Shown: piece by piece, positions 1 to 7,674 of the stretch
Layout: the number at the start of each line of letters is the position of its first letter
Position numbering within the stretch: position 1 is the first letter of the stretch
Source: Harenicola maris
GTDB taxonomy: Bacteria > Pseudomonadota > Alphaproteobacteria > Rhodobacterales > Rhodobacteraceae
Direction of reading: 5' to 3'
Assembly (NCBI GenBank): GCA_018524345.1
Contig: JADQAZ010000001.1
Span: 806,001-870,000 of the forward strand
Length of the DNA stretch: 64,000 nt
The notes under the pieces: model-generated
The model's input: the letters and a program-made list of their open reading frames with translations, nothing else
Database searches by the model: none
Told to the model about the DNA's origin: nothing
Position numbers and translations under genes: made by a program

Positions 1-208
1 AAATCCCGACAAAGCCAAGCACAGCCTCGCCAAACACACCGAAAAGCGTCAGCACGCCAAAGGCCACAAGACAGGCGCGAATGCCGATCGTGCGGCGCCG
101 CCTTGCATCCTCATCCGCTGTCAGGGTCAGGAACAGGGGCGTCATCCCGATCGGGTCGATCACCACAAAAAGCGTGACGAAGGCACTGATAAGAAACGCA
201 TAATCCAT
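1..208 (-). CDS. MarC family membrane protein (partial, 3' end cut by window)
   Basis: The first 69 codons of a minus-strand gene are present and the rest lies beyond base 1. The peptide begins MDYAFLISAFVTLFVVIDP and continues with a hydrophobic helix holding the DPIG..PLF motif typical of the MarC/UPF0056 family, then a charged ADEDARRRR loop and a second hydrophobic stretch. MarC proteins are six-helix inner-membrane proteins of uncertain substrate. The ATG lies two bases after the stop of the upstream ABC-F gene, so the two are probably co-transcribed and translationally coupled. Family assignment rests on the N-terminal motif only. Confidence 0.75.
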   Translation of the reverse strand, partial: MDYAFLISAFVTLFVVIDPIGMTPLFLTLTADEDARRRRTIGIRACLVAFGVLTLFGVFGEAVLGFVGI

Positions 209-210
209 AT

Positions 211-2058
211 CTATGAGGTCGCCTTTTCCAATTTGCTCTCGGCCCGCATCCACAGCTCTTCTGCCCGTTCCAAGGCAACCATAACCTCGGAATACTTCGC
301 CTGCCACACCTTGGCCTCGTCGCGCCGTTCCTCGTCATAGATGGCGGGATCGGCAAGGCGTTTGGCGAGCTTGTCGCGCATGTCCTCAAGCTTGGCCATG
401 CGGGCCTCGCATTTCTTGACCTCGGCTTTCAGATCGGCAATCGCCGCTTGGCTGGGGCGGGGCTTCTTGGGCTTGTCACCGGCCTTTTTCGGCGGCGCGT
501 CGGACTGCAACAGCAGTTTGCGATAGGCCTCTAGGTCATCCTCATAGGGGGCAACGCGGCCGTCTTTCACCAACCAGAGCCGATCCGCCACGAGGGAGAG
601 CAGGTGCATATCGTGGCTGACCAGAACCACCGCACCGGAGTAGGCGGTCAGGGCCTCGACCAAGGCCTCGCGGCTTTCGATATCAAGATGGTTGGTCGGC
701 TCATCGAGGATCAGCAGATGCGGCGCGTCCAGCGTCGCCAGCAGGAGCGAAAGCCGCGCCTTCTGCCCGCCCGACAGGCGCCCCACCTCTGTCTCGGCCT
801 GCGCCGCCATCAGGCCAAAGCCCGACAGGCGCGCGCGCAGGCGACTCGGGCTCTCGTCCGGACGCATCCGCCGCAGGTGTTCAATGGGCGTCTCGTCGAC
901 GTAAAGCTCGTCCACCTGATGCTGGGCAAAGAAGCCGATGCGCAGCTTGTTCGACCGCGTCACGCGGCCGGAAAGCGGTTGAAGTCTGTCTGATAACAGC
1001 TTGGAAAGAGTGGATTTCCCCTCGCCATTGCGGCCCAAAAGGGCGATCCGGTCATCTTGGTCAATCCGCAGGGTCAGGTTGCTTAAGACAGGTTTGCCGT
1101 CATAGCCAACACTCGCCCCTTCCATGTTGATAATCGGGGGCGACAGCTCCTCCGGCTCGGGGAAAGAGAAGGCCCGCAAAGCGGCCTCCTGCGGGGTCGA
1201 GATCAGCTTGATCTTGTCGATCATCTTCAGGCGCGACTGTGCTTGCACCGCCTTGGAGGCCTTGGCGCGGAACCGGTCGACAAAGCTTTGCAGATGGGCG
1301 ACGCGGGCCTTGGCCTTGACGTTCTCTGCCTCGGCCACGGCCAGTTTGGCGGCGCGGATTTCGGCGAATTTGTCATAGGGCGCGTTGTAATAGGTCAGCT
1401 GCTTGTCTTCGAGGTGCAGGATCCCGCCCACGGCGCGGTTCAAAAGGCCGCGATCGTGGCTGACGATCAGAACCGTATGGGGATAGCGCGCAAGATAGCT
1501 TTCCAGCCAAAGCGCGCCCTCAAGGTCAAGGTAGTTGGTCGGCTCGTCGAGGAGCAGCAGGTCAGGCTCGGAAAACAGCACAGCGGCCAAGGCCACCCGC
1601 ATCCGCCAGCCGCCGGAAAAGGCAGAGCAGGGCTGCTGCTGTTCCTCGGCGGTGAAGCCAAGGCCCTTGAGCACCGAACTGGCCCGCGCCTCGGCGCTCC
1701 ATGCATCGATATCGGCCAGCCGTGTCTGCACCTCGGCGATGCGCGAGGGGTCTGTGGCGGTTTCGGCCTCTTCAAGCAGCGCGACGCGCTCTGTGTCGGC
1801 GGCCAATACGGTGTTGAGCAAGGAGACCTCATTGCCCGGCACCTCCTGGCTGACGCCGCCCATGCGCGCGCCCTTGGGAATGCTGATCGCGCCGCCCTCA
1901 AGCGTCAGGTCGCCGCGGATCAGGCGGAACAGCGTGGTCTTGCCGGTGCCGTTGCGGCCCACAAGGCCCACCTTATGGCCGGTTGGAATGACGGCGCTGG
2001 CCCCTTCGATCAGGGGGCGGCCTTCGACGGAATAGGATATGTCATCAATGCGTAGCAT
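211..2058 (-). CDS. ABC-F family ATPase (YheS/Uup type)
   Basis: This 615-aa soluble protein has two ABC cassettes and no membrane segment. Cassette 1 has Walker A GRNGTGKTT, signature FSGGWRMR and Walker B LLLDEPTNYLD. Cassette 2 has GRNGEGKST, LSGGQKARLS and LILDEPTNHLD. The linker between them (about residues 240-310) is rich in Lys, Ala and Arg, like the P-site tRNA interaction motif of ABC-F proteins. A charged coiled-coil tail ends the protein. ABC-F ATPases act on the ribosome rather than as transporters. A TTG at 2067 would add three residues, but the ATG at 2058 is the ordinary start. It is divergent from ndk. Confidence 0.93.
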   Translation of the reverse strand: MLRIDDISYSVEGRPLIEGASAVIPTGHKVGLVGRNGTGKTTLFRLIRGDLTLEGGAISIPKGARMGGVSQEVPGNEVSLLNTVLAADTERVALLEEAETATDPSRIAEVQTRLADIDAWSAEARASSVLKGLGFTAEEQQQPCSAFSGGWRMRVALAAVLFSEPDLLLLDEPTNYLDLEGALWLESYLARYPHTVLIVSHDRGLLNRAVGGILHLEDKQLTYYNAPYDKFAEIRAAKLAVAEAENVKAKARVAHLQSFVDRFRAKASKAVQAQSRLKMIDKIKLISTPQEAALRAFSFPEPEELSPPIINMEGASVGYDGKPVLSNLTLRIDQDDRIALLGRNGEGKSTLSKLLSDRLQPLSGRVTRSNKLRIGFFAQHQVDELYVDETPIEHLRRMRPDESPSRLRARLSGFGLMAAQAETEVGRLSGGQKARLSLLLATLDAPHLLILDEPTNHLDIESREALVEALTAYSGAVVLVSHDMHLLSLVADRLWLVKDGRVAPYEDDLEAYRKLLLQSDAPPKKAGDKPKKPRPSQAAIADLKAEVKKCEARMAKLEDMRDKLAKRLADPAIYDEERRDEAKVWQAKYSEVMVALERAEELWMRAESKLEKATS

Positions 2059-2189
2059 AGGGGCCAAGTGACAGAGCAGCGCGCCATCGTCAACGTGGGG
2101 TTTTCATGGCGGCGGGGCCATGCTAGGGCGCGTCCAGAATTCAATGACGGGGGGCAGGGTGCCCGCCGCAAACCGAAGGACCTATAAAC

Positions 2190-2612
2190 ATGGCTCTGGA
2201 ACGCACGTTCTCTATCATCAAACCCGATGCAACCAAGCGCAACCTGACAGGCGCGATCAACGCGAAATTCGAGGCCGCCGGCCTGCGCATCGTTGCCCAG
2301 AAACGCATTCACTTGACAAAGGCACAGGCTGGCGCATTCTATGCGGTCCACGCCGAGCGTCCTTTCTATGACGAGCTGTGCGAATTCATGGCCTCTGCCC
2401 CGATCGTGGCGCAGGTTCTGGAAGGCGAAGGCGCCATCGCGAAAAACCGCGAAGTCATGGGCGCAACCAACCCAGCAGACGCAGACGCCGGCACCATCCG
2501 CGCCGAGTTTGCGCAAAGCGTTGGTGAAAACTCCGTACACGGCTCTGACGCGCCGGAAACCGCCGCTGAGGAAATCGCGTATTTCTTCTCCGGTCTGGAA
2601 CTGGTCGGCTAA
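2190..2612 (+). CDS. ndk: Nucleoside diphosphate kinase
   Basis: This 140-aa protein matches the normal length of bacterial Ndk and is collinear with the family throughout. It starts [11 protein letters not shown], has the [13 protein letters not shown] substrate loop, and carries the NSVHGSD motif with catalytic His117, which is phosphorylated by NTP and passes the phosphate to NDPs. It acts in the cytoplasm to balance NTP pools. The gene stands alone between the divergent ABC-F gene and a strong terminator, so it is probably monocistronic. Confidence 0.98.
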   Translation: MALERTFSIIKPDATKRNLTGAINAKFEAAGLRIVAQKRIHLTKAQAGAFYAVHAERPFYDELCEFMASAPIVAQVLEGEGAIAKNREVMGATNPADADAGTIRAEFAQSVGENSVHGSDAPETAAEEIAYFFSGLELVG

Positions 2613-2635
2613 GGCAGATCGCCTTTTCGAAGATC

Positions 2636-2667
2636 GGGGGCTGCCTGCGAGGGCGGCCCCTTTTTTT
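2636..2667 (+). terminator. Rho-independent terminator of ndk
   Basis: A GC-rich hairpin with arms GGGGCTGCC and GGCGGCCCC (one G-T wobble) is followed directly by seven T residues. It begins 23 bases after the ndk stop codon. Confidence 0.85.
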
Positions 2668-2684
2668 ATTTGTGCCTCCGGCGG

Positions 2685-2706
2685 GGATATTTGTCCCAAT
2701 AAGAAG
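2685..2706. repeat. Short intergenic repeat, copy 1
   Basis: The sequence GGATATTTGTCCCAATAAGA recurs with one change (GGATATTTGACCCAATAAGA) at 49587-49606. Both copies lie just after the end of a coding region. The motif resembles a gene-end repeat I recall from other Rhodobacteraceae genomes; its function is unknown. Confidence 0.55.
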
Positions 2707-2729
2707 CGCAGGTCACGCCGAACGGGGGC

Positions 2730-3209
2730 CTAGCATCTGAGTTCGCGGTCGCGCAGGCCGGTGGCCACGAGCAGGCATTTGTCGCGGGCCGCGTAGTAGT
2801 AGCCGCGCGCATACCACATCACCGCTGCGTCCATATCCCCGTTCGCAACCAGATAGGCGCCTTTGAGGTATTTGCCCGCGTATTTGAGGTTGGTCTCTGC
2901 ATCCAGCAGCGAGGAGGGTGGGCCGCGGTGGCCCATTTGCCCTGCGGTTTCGGGCAGGATTTGCATCAGGCCCCAGTAGGGGCCGTTGCGGGCATTAGCG
3001 CGGTAGTCGCTTTCGCGTTGGATCACCTTATGCAGCAGGGCGGCGGGGATTTCGTGGACCTCGGCGTATTGGTTGATCAGGGCGCGCATCTGCGCCGTCT
3101 CTCCGGGGTAGAGGGCCGGTTCGGCGCGGCTTGGCGGCGGTTTATTCGGGGCCGCGCAGGCCGTGAGAGCGATAAGGGCGAGCGGGGCAAGGCGGGGCAG
3201 GAAGGTCAT
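2730..3209 (-). CDS. Lytic transglycosylase domain lipoprotein
   Basis: This 159-aa protein begins with a lipoprotein signal: MTFLPRL, a hydrophobic core, then the lipobox LTAC, so it should be lipid-anchored after secretion. The mature part is an SLT-type lysozyme-fold domain. It has the catalytic Glu in QRESDYR, the NGPYWGLMQILPETA motif, LLDAETNLKYAGKYLK, and the Tyr-rich WYARGYYY segment. It should cleave peptidoglycan glycan strands. The frame is open further upstream to 3713, but the start at 3209 is fixed by the lipoprotein signal. It is small for the family and consists of little more than the catalytic domain. Confidence 0.85.
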   Translation of the reverse strand: MTFLPRLAPLALIALTACAAPNKPPPSRAEPALYPGETAQMRALINQYAEVHEIPAALLHKVIQRESDYRANARNGPYWGLMQILPETAGQMGHRGPPSSLLDAETNLKYAGKYLKGAYLVANGDMDAAVMWYARGYYYAARDKCLLVATGLRDRELRC

Positions 3210-3277
3210 GGGGGTAACTCTACGCCGCTTTGGGCAAAAGGCCAGAGGCGGGTGGGGCGCGCGGGGCAGATGGGGGA

Positions 3278-3607
3278 TTAACGCCGAGCGCCGGTGCCGA
3301 TCAGGTTGAGCATCTTTTCCAGCTCGCTCTCGGGGCTGTTTTTTGTCTCGGCCACGATGGCATCGAAACGGGCGCGCAGGCGGTCCTTTTCCTTGCCTTT
3401 GCAGTCGTTCCACGGGCGGCCCTGAAGGCCCATTTCGATGACATAGTAGCCGATGAAATGGGGGCGGGTGCCGGTTTTGAGCAAGCGGCGGTAGGTCTCG
3501 TCGGTGCCGAGGTCCCGCAGGTCCTCGGCAGAGGTGATCCCCGCCTGCGCGCAGGCGCTGTCCATGGCGGGGCCAAGGTTGCGGATGGAGGATACGGGGC
3601 TGCTCAT
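3278..3607 (-). CDS. TfoX C-terminal domain protein
   Basis: This 109-aa protein carries SSIRNLGPAMDSACAQAGI, SAEDLRDLG and TYRRLL, the pattern of the TfoX/Sxy C-terminal helix-hairpin-helix-like domain (PF04994). The N-terminal TfoX domain is missing. In gamma-proteobacteria the full protein is linked to competence, but free-standing C domains are common and have no settled role. The tail (about residues 75-109) is charged and probably helical. It lies between the lipoprotein gene and a 53-aa reading frame on the same strand. Confidence 0.8.
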   Translation of the reverse strand: MSSPVSSIRNLGPAMDSACAQAGITSAEDLRDLGTDETYRRLLKTGTRPHFIGYYVIEMGLQGRPWNDCKGKEKDRLRARFDAIVAETKNSPESELEKMLNLIGTGARR

Positions 3608-3646
3608 GCGGGCAGCCTAGCTTTGCTTTGCCCGAAGGCAAAGAGG

Positions 3647-3808
3647 TTAGATGCTCGCCCAATCGGTGATGATGGCGCGGCTGTCGACTTCGCTGTCGGG
3701 GGTGATGTCCCAAAGGTCTTTGGGGGTCTCGCGGCTGCGACGGTCGGTGTCTTTGTTCTGCTCTGGCGCACGCTCTGCGGCTTTGCGCTTGCTGGGGGTA
3801 GGGGCCAT
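3647..3808 (-). CDS. Small hydrophilic hypothetical protein (53 aa)
   Basis: Translating the minus strand from the ATG at 3806-3808 gives a 53-aa frame. It begins MAPTPSKRKAAERAPEQNK, continues with a DTDRRSRETPKDLWDITPDSE segment and ends IITDWASI before TAA. It is charged, without membrane segments or cysteines, and looks disordered at the N terminus. I do not recognise a family. It fills an otherwise empty gap between two genes of the same orientation and its codon use is like its neighbours', which supports a real gene. Confidence 0.55.
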   Translation of the reverse strand: MAPTPSKRKAAERAPEQNKDTDRRSRETPKDLWDITPDSEVDSRAIITDWASI

Positions 3809-3963
3809 TTTCTTGTCCTTATTATTGGGTTACGTGCCCGGAACTTTTACGACCCCTCCAGTTGACGGCATAAAGCTGTCTGAAATGTGGCAAGAATGGG
3901 GCAGCTGTTTTTGCGTTGCGGGAAAGGCACAGGCTATCGCTGGTGCTCCCCCTGCAACATGGG

Positions 3964-5259
3964 TTAGGCGGTAAGGGCGGCGGGGGCGGTGTCGCGCTTG
4001 GGGGCGTCCTGCGCGACCTCTCGCAGATGCACGCCTAGCAGGATCAAACCGGGCCAGAGCATATAGGCCTCGATCTCTAGGTTCTCGCCAAAGGACAGCA
4101 GGACAATGGTCATCAGGATGCCGAGGGGCAGGCGGCCCCTTGGGTGGCGCGCGGCATCGACCATGCAGTAGCAGATATGCCAGACCAGCGGCACCAACAG
4201 GGCAAAGAAGCCGACCAGCCCCTTCACGAAGAGCAGGCCGAACCATGTGTGGTGGCTGCCGATGGGCATATATTCCACCGCATGCGAGCCGGGGTGCACC
4301 GTGCCATGGCCGAACCAGACGGCCTCGTTCTGCCAACGCTCGCGGGCGATTCGCTGTAGGGTTTCGCGCACGCGGGTGCTGTCGGCCCGTGCGCCCTTGA
4401 AGGTGGCCACGGCGTCCTGCGCCAGCGAGACCAGCGTCGTGCCCACCACCGCAAGCGAGGCTGTCAGTGCCGCGGTCACCTGCCATGCCCAGCCCCTGAG
4501 GATCAGCGGCAGCATGCGCGGTGCAATCGTGCAGGCCACAAGCCCGACCAGCCCCATGCGCGACTTCGAGGCAAGGATCATCAGCACCCCGGCGCAGATC
4601 CCCGCCAGCATCCAGCGGCGGTTTTTCTCCTCCATCGCAAAAAGAACCATGACAACGCCTAGCAGGGCGGCAAAGGGCGACCATGGGGCATAGAACTGCC
4701 AGCGCGGGGTCCAGCTGGCGGGATCAAAGGTAAAGAGGTAGACGCTGAAATACTCCGGCCCCGGACCGCCGACGGCCTTGAGCGGCGAGGTGAAAATCCG
4801 CTCCGGCAGGCCGATATAGGGCGCGACAAGCAGGAGCGGCGCGAGGGCGAGGGTCCAAGCGCCGATCACGCATTGCCCGCGCACCAGAACCTCGCGCCGG
4901 ATCGGCAGGACCGCCCCAATCAGGGGGAAGAGCGCCAGCAGCGCCCAGCCCTTGGCCCAGCCGATAGAGGATTTGATGGTCTGCTTCAGGCCAAGGCCCC
5001 AATCCAGATGGCCGACCCACAGGGCCACCAGCATGACAAACATCCCCAGAAACCACGCCCAGACCAGCGGCGGCACAGGCCCCGTGGCCCGCAGATCGCG
5101 CCGCATGGCAGGGCCGAGATACAGGGAAATCGCCGCCAGCCCGCCAAGCAGCCAAGCCAGCACCGGCCCAACCACATAAAGCGCGCCAAAGGCATAGAAG
5201 GGCCATGTGTAAACCATGGCCTTATAGGCCATACGCTCGGCGGGGTTTTGCGGGGTCAT
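3964..5259 (-). CDS. O-antigen ligase/polymerase-like membrane protein (Wzy type)
   Basis: This 431-aa polytopic protein has about ten or more hydrophobic segments. One long soluble loop (about residues 270-330) contains ARADSTRVRETLQRIARE and the GHGTVHPGSHAVEYMPIGSHHTW segment. Such a large loop with R, H and E residues and a following SHHTW..L motif is typical of the PF04932 O-antigen ligase/polymerase family. In this setting it is most likely the Wzy polymerase joining lipid-linked repeat units in the periplasm. Its ATG overlaps the stop of the upstream chain-length gene by four bases (ATGA), so they are translationally coupled. Confidence 0.82.
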   Translation of the reverse strand: MTPQNPAERMAYKAMVYTWPFYAFGALYVVGPVLAWLLGGLAAISLYLGPAMRRDLRATGPVPPLVWAWFLGMFVMLVALWVGHLDWGLGLKQTIKSSIGWAKGWALLALFPLIGAVLPIRREVLVRGQCVIGAWTLALAPLLLVAPYIGLPERIFTSPLKAVGGPGPEYFSVYLFTFDPASWTPRWQFYAPWSPFAALLGVVMVLFAMEEKNRRWMLAGICAGVLMILASKSRMGLVGLVACTIAPRMLPLILRGWAWQVTAALTASLAVVGTTLVSLAQDAVATFKGARADSTRVRETLQRIARERWQNEAVWFGHGTVHPGSHAVEYMPIGSHHTWFGLLFVKGLVGFFALLVPLVWHICYCMVDAARHPRGRLPLGILMTIVLLSFGENLEIEAYMLWPGLILLGVHLREVAQDAPKRDTAPAALTA

Positions 5260-6704
5260 GCCTCTGCCTCATCCGGTGCGTTCAGCAAGCGCCCGATCAG
5301 GGCAGAGCGCATCCAGCCCAGCAACAGGCCAAGCAGCATCATCAGGGTCGCCGCCACGCCCGCCGCCAGCGCCAGCTTGCGGTTGGGGGAGGAGGGGTTC
5401 TCCGGCAAGGAGGGGTTCTCCAGCACCTGCACCAGAGGGTAGGAGGCATAGACATCGGATTTCGTCGACTGGGTGCGGGCGATGGCAGAGGCAAAGACCG
5501 CCTCGGCAACAGAGAAGTCGCGCTGCATGTCCTGCAGCCGCGCCGCCGCCGCAGCAAGGCTTTGCTGCTTGGCGGTCTCGGCCTCCAGCCGTGCGGCCAA
5601 TGTGGCGTATTGCCGGGCGATGCCCGCGCGGGCCACATCGGTTTCCACCAGCTGCGCAAGCAGCTCGGCCCGCGCCCCGGCGGGGGCCAGATCAAGGCTC
5701 TCCAACTCGGCCATGGGCAGGCCCGTCACCCGCGCGGCGCGGGTCAGGGCGGCGGCGGTGGTGGCGCGCTGCGCCGTGCGCGCGGCGCGCACCTTGGGGT
5801 GCCCCTCGCCGTAGGAGGACCGCGCTTCGGCAAGCGCCGCCGCATGGCGCCCGTTCTCGTCCAGCAGGGCGTTGAATTCCGCATCGGCATAAAGCTTGAG
5901 GGTCACCGCCGCCCTTTCGGCGGAGGTGCGCAGCACCGCCTCAAGGGCCGCCACGTTCTGTTCCTTCTCGCTCAACTGGGCGGCGACATCCTGAACGCGG
6001 CTTTCCAGCACGCGGGTGGCCTCGACCATGGCGTCATACTGATCGCCCGAAACAAGGCCGGTCTCTGTCTGCAGGCGGGCGATGTCCTGCCGTGTGGCGG
6101 CAACAGAGTTGCGGTAATCATCGATCGCGGCAAGGCCGCTGTCCTCGCGGGTGACCTGCTCATCGGCGCGCAGGGCGTCCAGCTCGGCAAAGAAGGCCGC
6201 AAGAAGGGCATCGCCGCGCTCCTGTGCCTGCTCTGGCGTGTTGCCGGTCATTTCCAGATGGATCAGGCTGGTCTGATCCACCAGATTGATCCGCGGCTTG
6301 CCGAAATCCTTGCGCGCCACCCCGACAGACCGCGCCGCGGCCTCCAGAATACGGTCGGCGCCGATCAGGCGCTTGTAGGTCTCGGTCGGGCTGACAGAAT
6401 TGCTGGAAAAGGCAGAGTTCGCGTAGGAGGAGGCCTGCCCGATCCCGTTCAGGTTCATCGAGGCCGAGGCCCCGGACCCCGGAAGGATCAGCGATGTGTG
6501 CGACTTAAAGCTCAAAGGCGCCGTGCGCAGATAGCCGGAGATCGGCGCCCAGATCATCGCACCGCCCAAAAGGGCAAGGGCAAAATACCGGGGAAACCGG
6601 CCCAGATCGCCAATCTGCCCGCCCATAAGAATACGGCGCAGCGGAATACGGATGCGCTTGCGCTTTGCGGGCAGGGGGCTTGGCTGTGTGTCTTGGTAGG
6701 TCAT
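5256..6704 (-). CDS. Polysaccharide co-polymerase (Wzz/GumC type, no kinase domain)
   Basis: This 482-aa protein has one membrane helix near residues 36-55 and a second near 445-466. Between them lie a Wzz-like beta/alpha region (SHTSLILPG, SPTETYKRLIGADRILEAAARSVG) and a long coiled coil (about residues 180-400). That layout defines polysaccharide co-polymerases that set chain length with Wzy and connect to the outer-membrane exporter. The protein ends soon after the second helix, with no Walker motifs or Tyr-rich tail, so it is not a BY-kinase fusion. No separate BY-kinase is visible in the locus. It is the first gene of the wzz-wzy pair. Confidence 0.85.
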   Translation of the reverse strand: MTYQDTQPSPLPAKRKRIRIPLRRILMGGQIGDLGRFPRYFALALLGGAMIWAPISGYLRTAPLSFKSHTSLILPGSGASASMNLNGIGQASSYANSAFSSNSVSPTETYKRLIGADRILEAAARSVGVARKDFGKPRINLVDQTSLIHLEMTGNTPEQAQERGDALLAAFFAELDALRADEQVTREDSGLAAIDDYRNSVAATRQDIARLQTETGLVSGDQYDAMVEATRVLESRVQDVAAQLSEKEQNVAALEAVLRTSAERAAVTLKLYADAEFNALLDENGRHAAALAEARSSYGEGHPKVRAARTAQRATTAAALTRAARVTGLPMAELESLDLAPAGARAELLAQLVETDVARAGIARQYATLAARLEAETAKQQSLAAAAARLQDMQRDFSVAEAVFASAIARTQSTKSDVYASYPLVQVLENPSLPENPSSPNRKLALAAGVAATLMMLLGLLLGWMRSALIGRLLNAPDEAEA

Positions 6705-6794
6705 CGGGCGTCTCCTTCGCGCTGATACCTACAGCAAGGAAACCGCCCGCGCGCGCGCCCAGAAGAATGGAGCCCTAGGCCATTTGCGCTGGGG

Positions 6795-6812
6795 CCTATC
6801 CCTCCGGATAGG
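6795..6812. promoter_or_regulatory. Palindromic candidate operator A (wzz promoter region)
   Basis: CCTATCCCTCCGGATAGG is a perfect inverted repeat with 7-bp arms and a 4-bp centre. It abuts the stop codon of the response-regulator gene and lies 91 bases upstream of the wzz-like start at 6704. Related sites occur at 7521-7546, 9168-9201 and 13681-13696, all in gaps of this locus. No T-tract follows on either strand, so a simple terminator is less likely. Confidence 0.5.
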
Positions 6813-7427
6813 TCAGAACAATCCCGCCTCGCGGGCGATCAGGGCCGCTTGGGTGCGATTGGCCGCGTCCAGCTTGCGATAGAGCGTTTTCATATGCAGC
6901 TTGATCGTCGGCTCGGTTATCTCGAGGTCGCGGGCGATCTCCTTGTTGGCCTTGCCCTCGGTCAGCCCCTTAAGCACCTGCAACTCGCGCGGGGTCAGCT
7001 TCTCCGCCAGCGGATGGCTGGTGGGCTCCTCGGCGGCGGTCATAAAGTCGATGGGGGCATATTGCTCGCCCATGGCCATGAACTTCACCGCATTGATCAT
7101 GGATTTCGCGGGCAGGGTCTTGGGCACGAAACCGGCGGCGCCTGCCTCAAGGGCCTGCTCGGCGATCTCCTTGGTGGCCTCGCCGGACAAAAGGGCCACG
7201 CGCTGGCCGCCGTCTTTCTCCAGCGTCTTTTTCAACCCGTCCAGCCCGCCCATGCCGGGCATGTTCAGGTCCAGCAAGATCAGGTCAAAGGCCGCCTCGC
7301 TTTCAATAAGCTTATGGGCCCCCTCCAGATCACTGGCGGTTGCCGTTTCAATGTCACCCTTCGCTTCAAGGAACATGACCAATGTATCGCGCAGCAAATC
7401 GTGGTCGTCGGCAATCAAAACACGCAT
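6813..7427 (-). CDS. LuxR/FixJ-type response regulator
   Basis: This 204-aa protein has an N-terminal receiver with acidic pair D7-D8, phospho-acceptor D53 in LLDLNMPGMGG, S81 and K103 in GFVPKT. The C-terminal LuxR-type helix-turn-helix (about residues 140-200) has LTPRELQVLKGLTEGKANKEIARDL and TIKLHMKTLYRKL. It should be a phosphorylation-activated DNA-binding protein. It sits inside the exopolysaccharide locus, next to the wzz-wzy pair. The hybrid kinase with HPt at 9840-12380 is the obvious phosphate donor (inference). The paired CTATCC/GGATAG sites around it are its best candidate binding sites, including one about 94 bases upstream of its own start. Confidence 0.93.
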   Translation of the reverse strand: MRVLIADDHDLLRDTLVMFLEAKGDIETATASDLEGAHKLIESEAAFDLILLDLNMPGMGGLDGLKKTLEKDGGQRVALLSGEATKEIAEQALEAGAAGFVPKTLPAKSMINAVKFMAMGEQYAPIDFMTAAEEPTSHPLAEKLTPRELQVLKGLTEGKANKEIARDLEITEPTIKLHMKTLYRKLDAANRTQAALIAREAGLF

Positions 7428-7520
7428 CGTAGACTCCTAATTACAGTCCGAAATTACCACATATCTTGGTCTTTGCACGACAAATTCAAAGCATGAATGT
7501 GACCATCCATTGGGACGAAA

Positions 7521-7546
7521 GGATAGGTCTCGGTGCCTTTGGATAG
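7521..7546. promoter_or_regulatory. Direct-repeat candidate operator B
   Basis: GGATAG occurs at 7521-7526 and again at 7541-7546, exactly 20 bases apart, or two helical turns. The first copy reads CGAAAGGATAGG, the reverse complement of the CCTATCCTTTCG half found at 13681. It lies between the divergent regulator and wecG-fusion genes, so it could serve both promoters. Confidence 0.4.
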
Positions 7547-7674
7547 CGGGGCACACCGCAAGGACAGGCGCGCCGCCAAAAGCGCCGCTTGGCTCTCCTT
7601 CCGCTCCGTTGAGACAGGGCAAATCAATCGTCAGCTTAGGGTCAACAACACGTTAACCCTGAGGACAGCCTGCC

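Noticed and set aside
1243-2055. 270-aa open frame on the plus strand opposite the ABC-F gene
   Set aside because: It is the mirror frame of a gene with clear ABC motifs; the GC-rich third positions keep it open. Its own peptide has no recognisable family.
5205-6725. 506-aa open frame on the plus strand
   Set aside because: It lies antisense to the Wzz-like gene, whose membrane-coil-membrane layout is clear. The antisense peptide is Gly/Arg/His-rich and featureless.
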